From NCBI GenBank assembly GCA_049999765.1, contig JBNGIQ010009149.1, positions 31,927 through 59,948 on the forward strand: a DNA stretch of 28,022 nt, written 5' to 3'. Below are positions 19,649 to 27,668 of this stretch, piece after piece (the stretch's first letter is position 1; each line of letters begins with the position of its first letter). The translations under genes were made by a program, and so were the position numbers. The notes beneath the pieces are model-generated. The model made no database searches, had not been told where the DNA came from, and was given only the letters and a program-made list of their open reading frames with translations. The stretch is from Phaeoceros laevis (taxonomy: Eukaryota > Anthocerotophyta > Anthocerotopsida > Notothyladales).

Positions 19649-21954
19649 GGCGCAAGGAGTTGAAGGAGCCCCTATGGCTGAACAACTTCTACCAGCCTGA
19701 CTGGCTGGATGCCCAGCTGACTGTTGTGGAAAAGCGGATTGGATGGCCTGCTCAGCGTACATCAGACCCCTTGTTCAACCATAATGCTGCTGCTACGACG
19801 GTGCCTGAGTACCAAGGGTATGGAACGGCTCAGGCTGTTACGGAACTGTGTGAGAATGGGCAGCTAAGTCGAGCAGTTGACGCTTTGACCACCTTGGCGC
19901 AGACACCATCTCGTGTGCCCACTTCTCTCCTGTACAGAGTCATCCGGAGATGTGGAGTTGAGAAGAATTTGGTGTTGGGGAGACGAGTTGATGATCTCAC
20001 TGTCGAACTTGGGTACGGATCCCATGCATTTTTGGGCAATCATATCTTGCGCATGTATGCATGTCAAGGCCGATTACAGGAGGCGATGCAGGTGTTTACC
20101 AGGGTGGCCACACCAAATGCCTATATGTGGTCTTCCATGATCTCTGCACAGACTGAACATGGAAAACCTAGTGAGGCAATTCAACTGTACCATGAGATGC
20201 GCAAGTCAGGTTTGGAACCGGACAGTCACGTTTTTGTAGCAGCCCTGCAAGCTTGTGCAAGTGCAGCAGATTTGGTGTCCGGAAAGCAGGTGCATTCTGA
20301 TGTGTTGGAGAGTGGCATTCAGCCTAACACTTTTGTTTGCAACTGCCTGGTGGACATGTATGCAAAATGTGGGGAATTGGAGTATGCACGCACGGTTTTT
20401 GACAGTGTGGCCATAAGGGATGCAGTTACATGGACTACCATGATAAATGGGTATGCTGAACATGGGCTTGGTCTCCAGGCGCTGTCTTTGTATTCGAGGA
20501 TGGAGCAGGAAGGCTTGATTTTAGCAGGCCAGTTTACATTTGCTTGCCTCCTGAAGGCTTGTGCAAGTGCTGGTGCTCTACAACAAGGCAGGCAGCTGCA
20601 TTCACAGATTGTGCACAGAGGACTGCTTGAAGGTGACGTAGTACTGGGCAACTGTCTGGTAAACATGTATGCGAAGTGTAGCAAACTGGAAGATGCGCGC
20701 ATGGTGTTTGACAGTCTAACCACAAGGGATGCGGTGACATGGACTACCATGATAAGAGGGTATGCTGAGCATGGGCTGGGTCCGCAGGCGCTCACGTTGT
20801 ATGCAAGGATGGAGCAGGAAGGCCTGGTTTTAGCAAACAGCGTTACGTATGTATGCCTGCTAACGGCTTGTGCAAGTGCTGGTGCCCTACAACAGGGCAA
20901 GCTGCTGCACTCACAGATTGTGGAAAGAGGATTACTTGAAGGTGACATAGTAGTGGCCAACTGTCTGGTAAACATGTATGCAAAGTGTGGCAAAATGGAT
21001 GATGCACGCATGGTGTTTGACAGTCTGCCCACAAGGGATGCGGTGACATGGAGTGCCATGATAAGTGGATATGGTACAAATAGTGAAGGCCACAATGCGA
21101 TAGCCTGTTTTGAAGAGATGATGCTAGCTGGTATTCAACCCAATGGCACCACGTTTACTTGCCTTCTTGTAGCATGCAGTCATGAGGGGCTAGTCAGTAA
21201 GGGTCGACAGTATTTCAATGCCATGGTGAAACAGTATGGTCTCAACCCGACTATTGAGCATTATAATTGCATGGTTGATCTTCTTGGGCGGGCGGGCCAT
21301 GTAGATGAAGCAGAGAAGATGCTGTTATCAGCTGGGTGCGGAAGCAATGATGTCGGGTTAATGTCGTTGCTGAATGCCTGCAAGAGTCATGGGGATATAG
21401 ACAGGGGAACACGGTGTTTTGAAAGGATTCTGGAAGTGGACCCTCAAGCTACCGCTGCATATGTACTCATGGCCAATATATACGCAGATGCACATAGGTG
21501 GGCAGATGTAGATAGAATTGAAAGGTTGAGAAAGCTGGCAGGAGCTAGCAAGAAACCTGCAGTGGCAGGCATTGAGGTGAACAAGCAGGTGCATACCTTT
21601 GTTGTGGGAGAAGAAAGGGATGACATTTCATGCAAGGTAAGGAGTACAAATGCACGTTTGAAGGAGGAAGGAAACCATGTACCACACACCAAGTTGGTGT
21701 TGAAGCCACTATCTGAGAAGGAGAAGGAAAATCAACTGTGTGGGCATGCTGAGAAGCTAGCTCTGGCGTATGGTCTTTTGAACACTCCTGATGGAACACC
21801 TCTGCTGGTAACCAAAAACCTACGCATGTGCAGTGACTGCCACTCTTCCACAGAGATCATGTCAAGAGTTGAAAAGAGGGACATTGTTGTAAGGGACGCA
21901 TATCGTGTGCATCGATTTGAGGCAGGGTCCTGTAGCTGTAATGGTCGACATTGA
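19468..21954 (+). CDS. PPR protein 3 of cluster, PLS class with DYW:KP-type deaminase domain
   Basis: An intronless frame of 828 residues starting MEMHKLHVGALQL. It closely resembles PPR protein 1 through the repeat and C-terminal regions (shared RVIRRCGVEKNLVLGRRVDD and HAEKLALAYGLLNTPDGT), but has one extra P-L-S triplet. Two consecutive triplets start at LHSQ/LLHSQ near 20596 and 20905, 309 bases apart. The PG box reads KKPAVAGIEV (K696, P697, A698). Deaminase residues are H760, E762, C788 and C791, and the end is CSCNGRH. Like its neighbours it should act on organelle transcripts as an editing factor of the DYW:KP subtype. Its N-terminus is in the same frame as gene 2 and differs from gene 1. 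A polyadenylation signal lies 131 bases beyond the stop. Confidence 0.93.
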   Translation: MEMHKLHVGALQLRSSQAWHTGQQQCSPAAGGVVEAGSLGCHILWWDCRKDKESSRSPDLRRKELKEPLWLNNFYQPDWLDAQLTVVEKRIGWPAQRTSDPLFNHNAAATTVPEYQGYGTAQAVTELCENGQLSRAVDALTTLAQTPSRVPTSLLYRVIRRCGVEKNLVLGRRVDDLTVELGYGSHAFLGNHILRMYACQGRLQEAMQVFTRVATPNAYMWSSMISAQTEHGKPSEAIQLYHEMRKSGLEPDSHVFVAALQACASAADLVSGKQVHSDVLESGIQPNTFVCNCLVDMYAKCGELEYARTVFDSVAIRDAVTWTTMINGYAEHGLGLQALSLYSRMEQEGLILAGQFTFACLLKACASAGALQQGRQLHSQIVHRGLLEGDVVLGNCLVNMYAKCSKLEDARMVFDSLTTRDAVTWTTMIRGYAEHGLGPQALTLYARMEQEGLVLANSVTYVCLLTACASAGALQQGKLLHSQIVERGLLEGDIVVANCLVNMYAKCGKMDDARMVFDSLPTRDAVTWSAMISGYGTNSEGHNAIACFEEMMLAGIQPNGTTFTCLLVACSHEGLVSKGRQYFNAMVKQYGLNPTIEHYNCMVDLLGRAGHVDEAEKMLLSAGCGSNDVGLMSLLNACKSHGDIDRGTRCFERILEVDPQATAAYVLMANIYADAHRWADVDRIERLRKLAGASKKPAVAGIEVNKQVHTFVVGEERDDISCKVRSTNARLKEEGNHVPHTKLVLKPLSEKEKENQLCGHAEKLALAYGLLNTPDGTPLLVTKNLRMCSDCHSSTEIMSRVEKRDIVVRDAYRVHRFEAGSCSCNGRH

Positions 21955-22084
21955 TGAGCGTGAAGAAAATTGCCTACTGAAGCCTCCAACTGGATTCAGC
22001 CGTTATCTATGTACCAACCACTTCTTGGACACTTGGTAGTGTGGACGAAATTGAAGCCACAGTACGAAGAATCTCTGTAGCCCT

Positions 22085-22090
22085 AATAAA
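22085..22090 (+). terminator. AATAAA polyadenylation signal after PPR gene 3
   Basis: A canonical AATAAA in the context CCCTAATAAAGC lies 131 bases past the stop of PPR gene 3 and about 100 bases before the next start codon, a fitting place for 3' end formation. Confidence 0.55.
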
Positions 22091-22191
22091 GCTCTTTCAT
22101 TGGCAAACCCTTCTAAGGTGGGCTGTCAAACACCTTTTCATTTAGCTTCCAGCTCGAGTATCAGCAAGCACACGGCGAGTGTGCGTGTACA

Positions 22192-23336
22192 ATGGAGGCA
22201 GGAGGTGATGCTCCGACCATGTTGCTCCACGTTTTAATAGGGGAGCTTGAAAGAGCTGGCTTTGAAGTTGCTGTTGACGACATGAGCTCCGAGGTGTGGG
22301 GCCGTCTTCCTGCAGAGCTGGTGCATTTGGTGCTCAGTCATCTGCCGCTCAAAAGCACGCACAAATTTCGTTGCGTGAGCAAGGATTGGCAGCGCATTCT
22401 TACTGCCTATGGCCGGCTTCCAATGTTGTGTGGCGTCAGTTTTGAGTGGCCATCGAATGATTTGGGGGCAGCTCCTGTGTTAGGGGAGTGTCCGTGAGAC
22501 CAACGGAGGTCCAAGGGACTCCAATCCGAGTGGACCTGTCTTTTCTGCCTACGAAGTTCCGTCGCTGGCTCTCCACTGGCTGCGCCACGGACCGAGCCTT
22601 TGTTGTGGTCTCTGAAGTTCAACGAGCACGGGCGCTCCTTTGCGTCTTCAACCCTATGACCCGCAGCTGGAGAGAACTGCCGCCACTGCGAATGACCCTG
22701 CACCGTCTGGATCGTGCGTCTGTGCACATCACTCGTGACGGTGGTGTTGATAGAATGGAGGTCTTTGTAGTCTGCTCGCGGTCTGGTCAATTTGCTTCGG
22801 AACCGGTGTTGGCTGCATTTTCCTCACAGAGCGGGAGGTGGCGGGTGTGCACAGGGGTTCGATTGACTCGCATGGACAGTCTGGAGCTGGGTCGGGGTAC
22901 AGCAGTCCAGCGGGAGGGTGACTCCGTGCTAGTTTTCTACTTGGATGGGGCATATGGGACTCGTTTTGTCAAGATACGTTTGCCGGAGCAGGTTATAGGG
23001 AGCTCTGAAATACTTCACACATGTCATCAGGAAAACGCGTACCTTGTGGTAGTCCCACACAGCAATTACAGGACAGCGGCAATCTGGAAGATGGCTACTG
23101 TCTGGGAGCTCTCTGATATCAATCCGTGGCAGCAGGTCTCGGTGATACCTGGAGAGTTGCTGACTGGCGAAGGGCTTTCATTGGATGAGGTCAAAGTGGC
23201 GGGCAACTACATTTGTGTGATCTCCCAGCACCGGGTGTATGCTTATAGCACACCAGATGGGACTTGGCAGGTCATTGAGACACCTGCTGGGTTTTCTCGT
23301 AAGTTATTGGTGCCAGCCACGGACATACTCATCTGA
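22192..23336 (+). pseudogene. F-box protein gene, first copy, interrupted by a frameshift
   Basis: The frame starting at 22192 codes for MEAGGDAPTMLLHV and an F-box (WGRLPAELVHLVLSHLPLKS, then FRCVSKDWQRIL), and stops at 22497 after 101 residues. The rest of the protein continues in another frame, from about 22488 to 23336, with the repeat-type blocks CVFNPMTRSWRELPPL and VAGNYICVISQHRVYAYS. Compared with the intact paralog at 25977, the segment between SFEWPS and IRVDLSFLP is 2 bases longer, which explains the shift. F-box proteins recruit substrates to SCF ubiquitin ligases through SKP1; the C-terminal part would bind the substrate. Alternatives to a pseudogene are a sequencing error or a truncated 101-residue F-box-only product. 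There is no splice consensus that would restore the frame. Confidence 0.8.
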
Positions 23337-23770
23337 GTAGAGCGGGAAAGGAACAGGCAGCCCTGCTACAAATTCTTGGCCTGCTATGAGGATCCTGGAG
23401 TTAGGTATCCGGTGGTACCACTAGTGGGTGCATTGCTGGATTCTTTTCTTCTCTGCTGGCATGGCAGCAATTCTCTCTTTTACCTTCAAATCTGCTCTCT
23501 CCTGAGGATGAAGCAAGAGAAAGAGCCTCACCAGGCAGTGTGAAGAAATCAGGAATCTTAACGTACGTAGGAGCTGACGAAGGAGAAACTAGAAGCATTT
23601 ATTTCACAGTTAAAACACGGTCCTCTTCAAACCAGATGTTCCACTAGTACTGTTACATGGAAAGGGCACATGCTGATTTCATCAGCATGGATCCGGAAGA
23701 CACATGTCCAGACCTTAGGCTAGAGCTACAGTTTTTGAACAAATCCTGAAGTCGTTGTTCTCGAGAATCT
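23337..23770. other. Spacer between the convergent F-box and citrate-binding-like genes
   Basis: The two flanking genes converge here, so the stretch presumably holds both 3' UTRs. No coding sequence or repeat was recognised. Confidence 0.5.
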
Positions 23771-24452
23771 TCAAGGCTTGGTGAAAAATCTGACGTTCCT
23801 CCACTGGGCTTCGGCCGAGGGAGTGGTGAGGGCCATGTAGAGGCCATACTTGAAATAATTGGGCACACCAGGGGAGGTTTCAGGAAAACTGCCTACCCGA
23901 GTCCCATCCAAATACAAGTTGACGCCCGTGGACATCCTGCTGATGCACAACGTTCACGGTGAGCCAGCGGTTGTAGACGCCCGTGGCAACGGTTGCAGTG
24001 TCGGGGCCCGAGAAGTAGCGCAGGGAGCCGCCATTTGCAGACTTGCCCCTGAGCTGGCCGATGGGGCCGGTGTAGCTCAAGATTTGGAACAGCGCGAGGT
24101 TGTCCAGAGGAGGCCCGAACTTGAGCTTCGCCTGGAACTGCATCCACCCTGTGCTGTAGTCGTTGTTGAGACGGATTTCAAGGCGGTGGAAGCTGGTGTT
24201 GGTGATTCGAAACGTTTCCAGGGTCCCGGACTTGGTGTGGGTGCAGCCGTTGCCGGGGCAAGTGTAGCTGGTGGGATTGTTTGCAACGTTCTTGGCGTGC
24301 GCGTCGTCAGGCGCCTGGATTTGGAGACTGTTGGTGAAAGTTCGTTCAGTCCACCCGGACCCTTCCACCTGCCCCGTCGTTTCTTGAATGCTGCTGCTGA
24401 GAACTACTACGGCGAGGAGCAGCAGTAGCGCCATTTGGATTGCAATTGTCAT
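23771..24452 (-). pseudogene. Secreted citrate-binding-protein-like (alginate lyase 2 fold) gene with a frameshift
   Basis: From the ATG at 24452, reading on the minus strand, the product begins with a signal peptide (MALLLLLAVVVLSSS core, likely cut near TTGQ). It continues with the family blocks RLEIRLNNDYSTGWMQFQAK, LRYFSG and VYNRWLTVNVVH. That frame stops at 23880. The expected C-terminus (VNLYLDGTRVGSFPE, then FKYGLYM and WRNVRFFTKP) lies in a different frame and ends at 23771. The shift is near 23933 and fits one inserted base; the total length of 682 is 3n+1. Plant citrate-binding proteins and their relatives in the alginate_lyase2 family enter the secretory pathway; the substrate here is unknown. 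It may be a recent pseudogene or a base error, since the frames on both sides look otherwise well kept. Confidence 0.8.
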
Positions 24453-25391
24453 GGATAGGAGGCCCCGGAGGATGAAAACCTGATTTCAAGTACTCTGGAT
24501 CAGGACCCGTATATGGATTGTTCGCACTCTGAGTACCCAAGAATGAGATCACAGGCAGGCCATATGTATGTTTTCATTGTGCCCGCAGGTTGGAACTCGT
24601 CAAGCTAGTCAAGTCTTTGGTCCATGAGGCAGGCGTGCTTGGTGGGTCTGCCAGTCAGTACAATGCACAGCCCCTCAAGAGGAACTTCCCGACATATGAG
24701 ATCACGACTGCACTGCAATGAAATAGACGTTTCCGAATAGTCAGGATTGGTGTGGCAGTCCTTCCATGTCACAATCTCGGATCCGGAGGTGGCTGCAATA
24801 GCAAGCATGAATTCTCCTTGGAAGTCGTCTTGTGTCACAGTCGCCAGCTAGCTACCTACTCGAAGTTGCATGACTCTCATTTTTCTTTCAAATGCTATAT
24901 ATTGAACACGGCATGTGCTATCAATTTAAGCTTTTAAGGCCAAGATACTGCAGTACCTTGGTCTGCTTAGCAGCTGCTTTTGCAACATCCTTTTCTGTTG
25001 ACAAGGAACACCAAGGTTAAGAATTCCTTGCCACACTTCTATAGCTAGTTCACCAACAGTCTTCAAATAGCACTGCTTCAGCACTGACCTCACCCCGAGC
25101 AAGCCATCAAAGAGTATGTGATAACAGCAATAATCTGGAGATAGCTCCCCAGACAGACACTGTGTTAACTAACTATGTCACTTGTTTCTGTTTCGAGGAT
25201 TATTACATTGGTGAAGCACCTTCAGATGATTAATGTCGCGGTTTTTTTTTTTTAGGCAAAGGTTATTTTCGTTATAAATTAAAAATGTAGACCGCAGTAT
25301 TCGAATGTCGCAGATCTGATCTCGAGCAATAATCTGGAGATAGCTACTCAGACATTCCAGAGAAAGAAATGAGAGCTCTCAGATAGCTCCT
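24453..25391. other. Non-coding region upstream of the citrate-binding-like gene
   Basis: Presumed promoter of the minus-strand gene, then AT-rich DNA with a T-run near 25243. Small open frames have no recognisable domain. It contains one short direct repeat, listed separately. Confidence 0.5.
25126..25345. repeat. Short direct repeat, two copies 199 bases apart
   Basis: AGCAATAATCTGGAGATAGC occurs at 25126 and again at 25325, each followed by T and by CAGACA a few bases later. A related AGATAGCTCCTCAGG follows at 25381. This could be a mobile-element footprint or local slippage. Confidence 0.75.
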
Positions 25392-25474
25392 CAGGCACCT
25401 GCTCCCAGGAGAAAGAAAGGAGCAACTCTTGGTGAGGAGTCCCCTTTCTTTCTCCTGGTCCCAGCAGGTACCTG
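25392..25474. repeat. Inverted repeat (long hairpin), about 83 bases
   Basis: A perfect 16-base core arm (CCAGGAGAAAGAAAGG, 25405-25420) pairs with 25443-25458. The pairing extends outward through CACCTGCT-like arms with a few mismatches and bulges, so the arms are about 30 bases with a 22-base loop. Size and shape resemble a short foldback element or a small-RNA precursor; no terminal duplication was seen. Confidence 0.8.
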
Positions 25475-25740
25475 GCAGTGCGTTGTCAGTGTGATTGGTA
25501 GACGCGGAGGTCGACTGGGTCCCGACAAATGCAGGCAGGCTAGCGCTGGGCCAAGGATGGAATTATTTTGAGGGTGGCCTGGCCGGAAGAGAAGAGTACA
25601 TGACGGCGACATCACAGGGCTGGCCAGGACGGTCAGCCAGAGTCACGGGTGTCTCAGGTGGGACGGCCGATTTTGCCCTCCATGTCATTTTGGGAAATAA
25701 CCGTTAAGTTACGCTCGAGTGGGATTTCACCTCCATTACG

Positions 25741-25878
25741 GTCCATCCTTACTCTTCAACGAATATTCCTTCAAGAGTAAGGATGGAGCGCAAGCCTGAC
25801 TTTCGCAAAGGCTTACGCTCCACCTTACTCTTCAAAGAATATTCCTTGAAGAGTATTCGTTGAAGAGTAAGGATTGAC
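25741..25878. mobile_element. Foldback/MITE-like palindromic element, 138 bases
   Basis: The left arm (25741-25797) is largely the reverse complement of the right arm (25809-25878) around an 11-base centre. Matching ends are GTCCATCCTTACTCTTCAAC and the complement of GTTGAAGAGTAAGGATTGAC. Each arm contains its own smaller palindromes, for instance CCATCCTTACTCTT with AAGAGTAAGGATGG. The right arm has an extra segment of about 12 bases. It ends 98 bases before the ATG of the intact F-box gene. No clear target-site duplication, so the mobile-element reading is inferred from shape. Confidence 0.7.
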
Positions 25879-25976
25879 TACTAAAAAAGGGAGCGGGAAG
25901 CCACCACAACATTCGTAGGCACTTGGCTTCCAGCTGATGAGCTAGCAGGTGAGGAGTCTGTGAAGACTGCTAGAGA

Positions 25977-27194
25977 ATGGAGGCCGGACGCGATGTTCCC
26001 ACAATGCTGCTACATGTTTTCATCGGCCAGCAGGAAAGAGCTGGCTCCGAAGTTGCTGTTGGCGCCATGAGCTCTGAGCTGTGGGGTCGCCTTCCTACAG
26101 AGCTTGTGGATTTGGTGCTCCCTCATCTGCCGCTCAAGTCCAAACACAAATGTCGATGTGTAAGCAAGCACTGGAAGCGGATGCTCACTCCCTATGCGCT
26201 TCCAGACTTGTGTGGCGTCAGTTTTGTGTGGCCTTCGGACAACGGGGGCGGCATTTGGGATGAAGAATATGTGGAAGCGAAGAAGAAGGTCCAACCGTCT
26301 GCAATCCGAGTGGATTTGTCCTTCCTGCCTCCCAAGTTCCACTGGTGGCTCCCCACCGCCTGTGCTACGGACGGTGGCTTTGTGGTGGTCTCTAACATGA
26401 CAGGGAATGGGCGACCCTCTGGCACCAGCTTTTGCGTCTTCAACCCCATGACCCGCAGTTGGAGAGAAATTCCGGCACTCCCCGTCCGCAATCTGAACCG
26501 TCTGGTTCGTGTGTCGGTAAAAGTGACTCACTATGGTGGTGTTGATGAAATTGACGTCGTCGTAGTCTGCACGTGCACGATGACAGGGAAATTTGTTCCC
26601 CTCTTGGCTGAGTACTCCACAGAGACGACCAATTTGAGAGAGTGGGAGGTTTGCTTTGGGATTGGAGACACTCCCATGTGGGCAACGGGGGTGGGCAGCG
26701 GTGAGGCACTCGTGCTAGAGGAGGACGAGGTCGAGGGTAAGTCTGTGCTAGTTTGCCACTTGGATTACACAGATCGCTATGGTATGCAGGACCCCATACC
26801 TCTGCCTCAAGAGGTGCTGGTGAGAAACGAAATACTTTTGACATATCATGGGAACAATGCGTACCTTGTAGTAGACGTACCGACACGCAACTACAAGACA
26901 GCATCAATCTGGAAGATGTCTACTCTCCGGGAAATCTGGCAGAGGCTTCGTTCCCACAATGATATGGCCAATTCCTGGCAGCAGGTCTCAATGATACCTC
27001 GAGAGCTGCTCAGTGGTAACCGGGTTTCGCTGGATGAGGTCAAAGTTGCGGGGAGCTACATTTGTGTGATCTCGGATGACAGGTTGTCCGCTTACAGTGT
27101 GCCTGGCAAAAAGTGGGCGGTCATCTCTCGTGAAGCTGCAGGTTTTTCGCATTGCCAAGATTTTTTGGTGCCAGACATGGAGACGGTCATGTGA
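25977..27194 (+). CDS. F-box protein, second and intact copy
   Basis: A 405-residue intronless frame. The F-box lies at about 35-70 (LWGRLPTELVDLVLPHLPLK, then CRCVSKHWKRML). A C-terminal repeat region of kelch/F-box-associated character follows, with FNPMTRSW at 155-162 and the tail block VAGSYICVISDDRLSAYS. Expected role: substrate receptor of an SCF ubiquitin ligase, binding SKP1 through the F-box; the target is unknown. It is a paralog of the frameshifted copy at 22192, with matching starts (MEAG, then PTMLLHV) and matching ends, in the same orientation and 2.6 kb apart. The start is the first ATG and is shared with the paralog. A later ATG just before SSELWGRLP would still keep the F-box. 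The gene is bracketed by a foldback element upstream and an inverted-repeat element starting at the base after its stop codon. Confidence 0.9.
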   Translation: MEAGRDVPTMLLHVFIGQQERAGSEVAVGAMSSELWGRLPTELVDLVLPHLPLKSKHKCRCVSKHWKRMLTPYALPDLCGVSFVWPSDNGGGIWDEEYVEAKKKVQPSAIRVDLSFLPPKFHWWLPTACATDGGFVVVSNMTGNGRPSGTSFCVFNPMTRSWREIPALPVRNLNRLVRVSVKVTHYGGVDEIDVVVVCTCTMTGKFVPLLAEYSTETTNLREWEVCFGIGDTPMWATGVGSGEALVLEEDEVEGKSVLVCHLDYTDRYGMQDPIPLPQEVLVRNEILLTYHGNNAYLVVDVPTRNYKTASIWKMSTLREIWQRLRSHNDMANSWQQVSMIPRELLSGNRVSLDEVKVAGSYICVISDDRLSAYSVPGKKWAVISREAAGFSHCQDFLVPDMETVM

Positions 27195-27668
27195 TGAGGA
27201 CCCTTACGGACAGGCCGCTTTGGACCTGCGTTCGTCCTACTTTGGACCTGCTTTCGTGGAATCTGCCTAAATCTACAAAAAACCGTCACGGACAGCCACT
27301 AACGTGGCATTTGCTTTCGATTCGCTTTGATCCGACGTGGCGCCTACGTGGCGTTATCGAAAGCTCTTTGAGAGCTCCGAGAATGAAACCCGTCCCAAAG
27401 CGAAATCTTCAAAATGCACCACAATTCGACCAAATCTTACTGCACCGTACGGTCGCTTTATCGAAGTTATTTCGTTTTTGACCGAAATACAGTCGCTTAT
27501 TTCGGTCAGCTTGCCTGTCCGAATGCGTTTAGGAACAAATCTGGCCTAAATCTGTGGGCTCGAGATTTCAAATTGACGTGGCACATGCTTTCGTGCGAAA
27601 TGTGAATTTTTATTTTGAAATCTAGCTTCAACGACATCAGAGCTTTGGCCTGTCCGTAAGGGTCCTCA
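27195..27668. mobile_element. Non-autonomous DNA transposon (MITE-like), 474 bases, 22-base perfect terminal inverted repeats
   Basis: The left end (27195-27216) starts TGAGGACCCTTACGG and is the exact reverse complement of the right end (27647-27668). Inside are subterminal repeats (ACGTGGC with nearby GCTTTCG, four ACGTGGC copies in all) and a 10-base-stem palindrome GACCGAAATA/TATTTCGGTC at 27480-27507. There is no transposase frame. No convincing target-site duplication flanks it, so the superfamily cannot be named. Its first base follows directly on the stop codon of the F-box gene. Confidence 0.88.

Noticed and set aside
13551-21989. Many antisense open frames of 60-258 codons across the PPR genes
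   Set aside because: They recur at homologous places in all three paralogs because the coding strand is repetitive, so they are mirror effects of the PPR repeats.
22470-22510. A mini-intron that would restore the first F-box gene
   Set aside because: The length difference from the intact paralog is only 2 bases, and no GT/AG pair at a workable distance gives the right frame.
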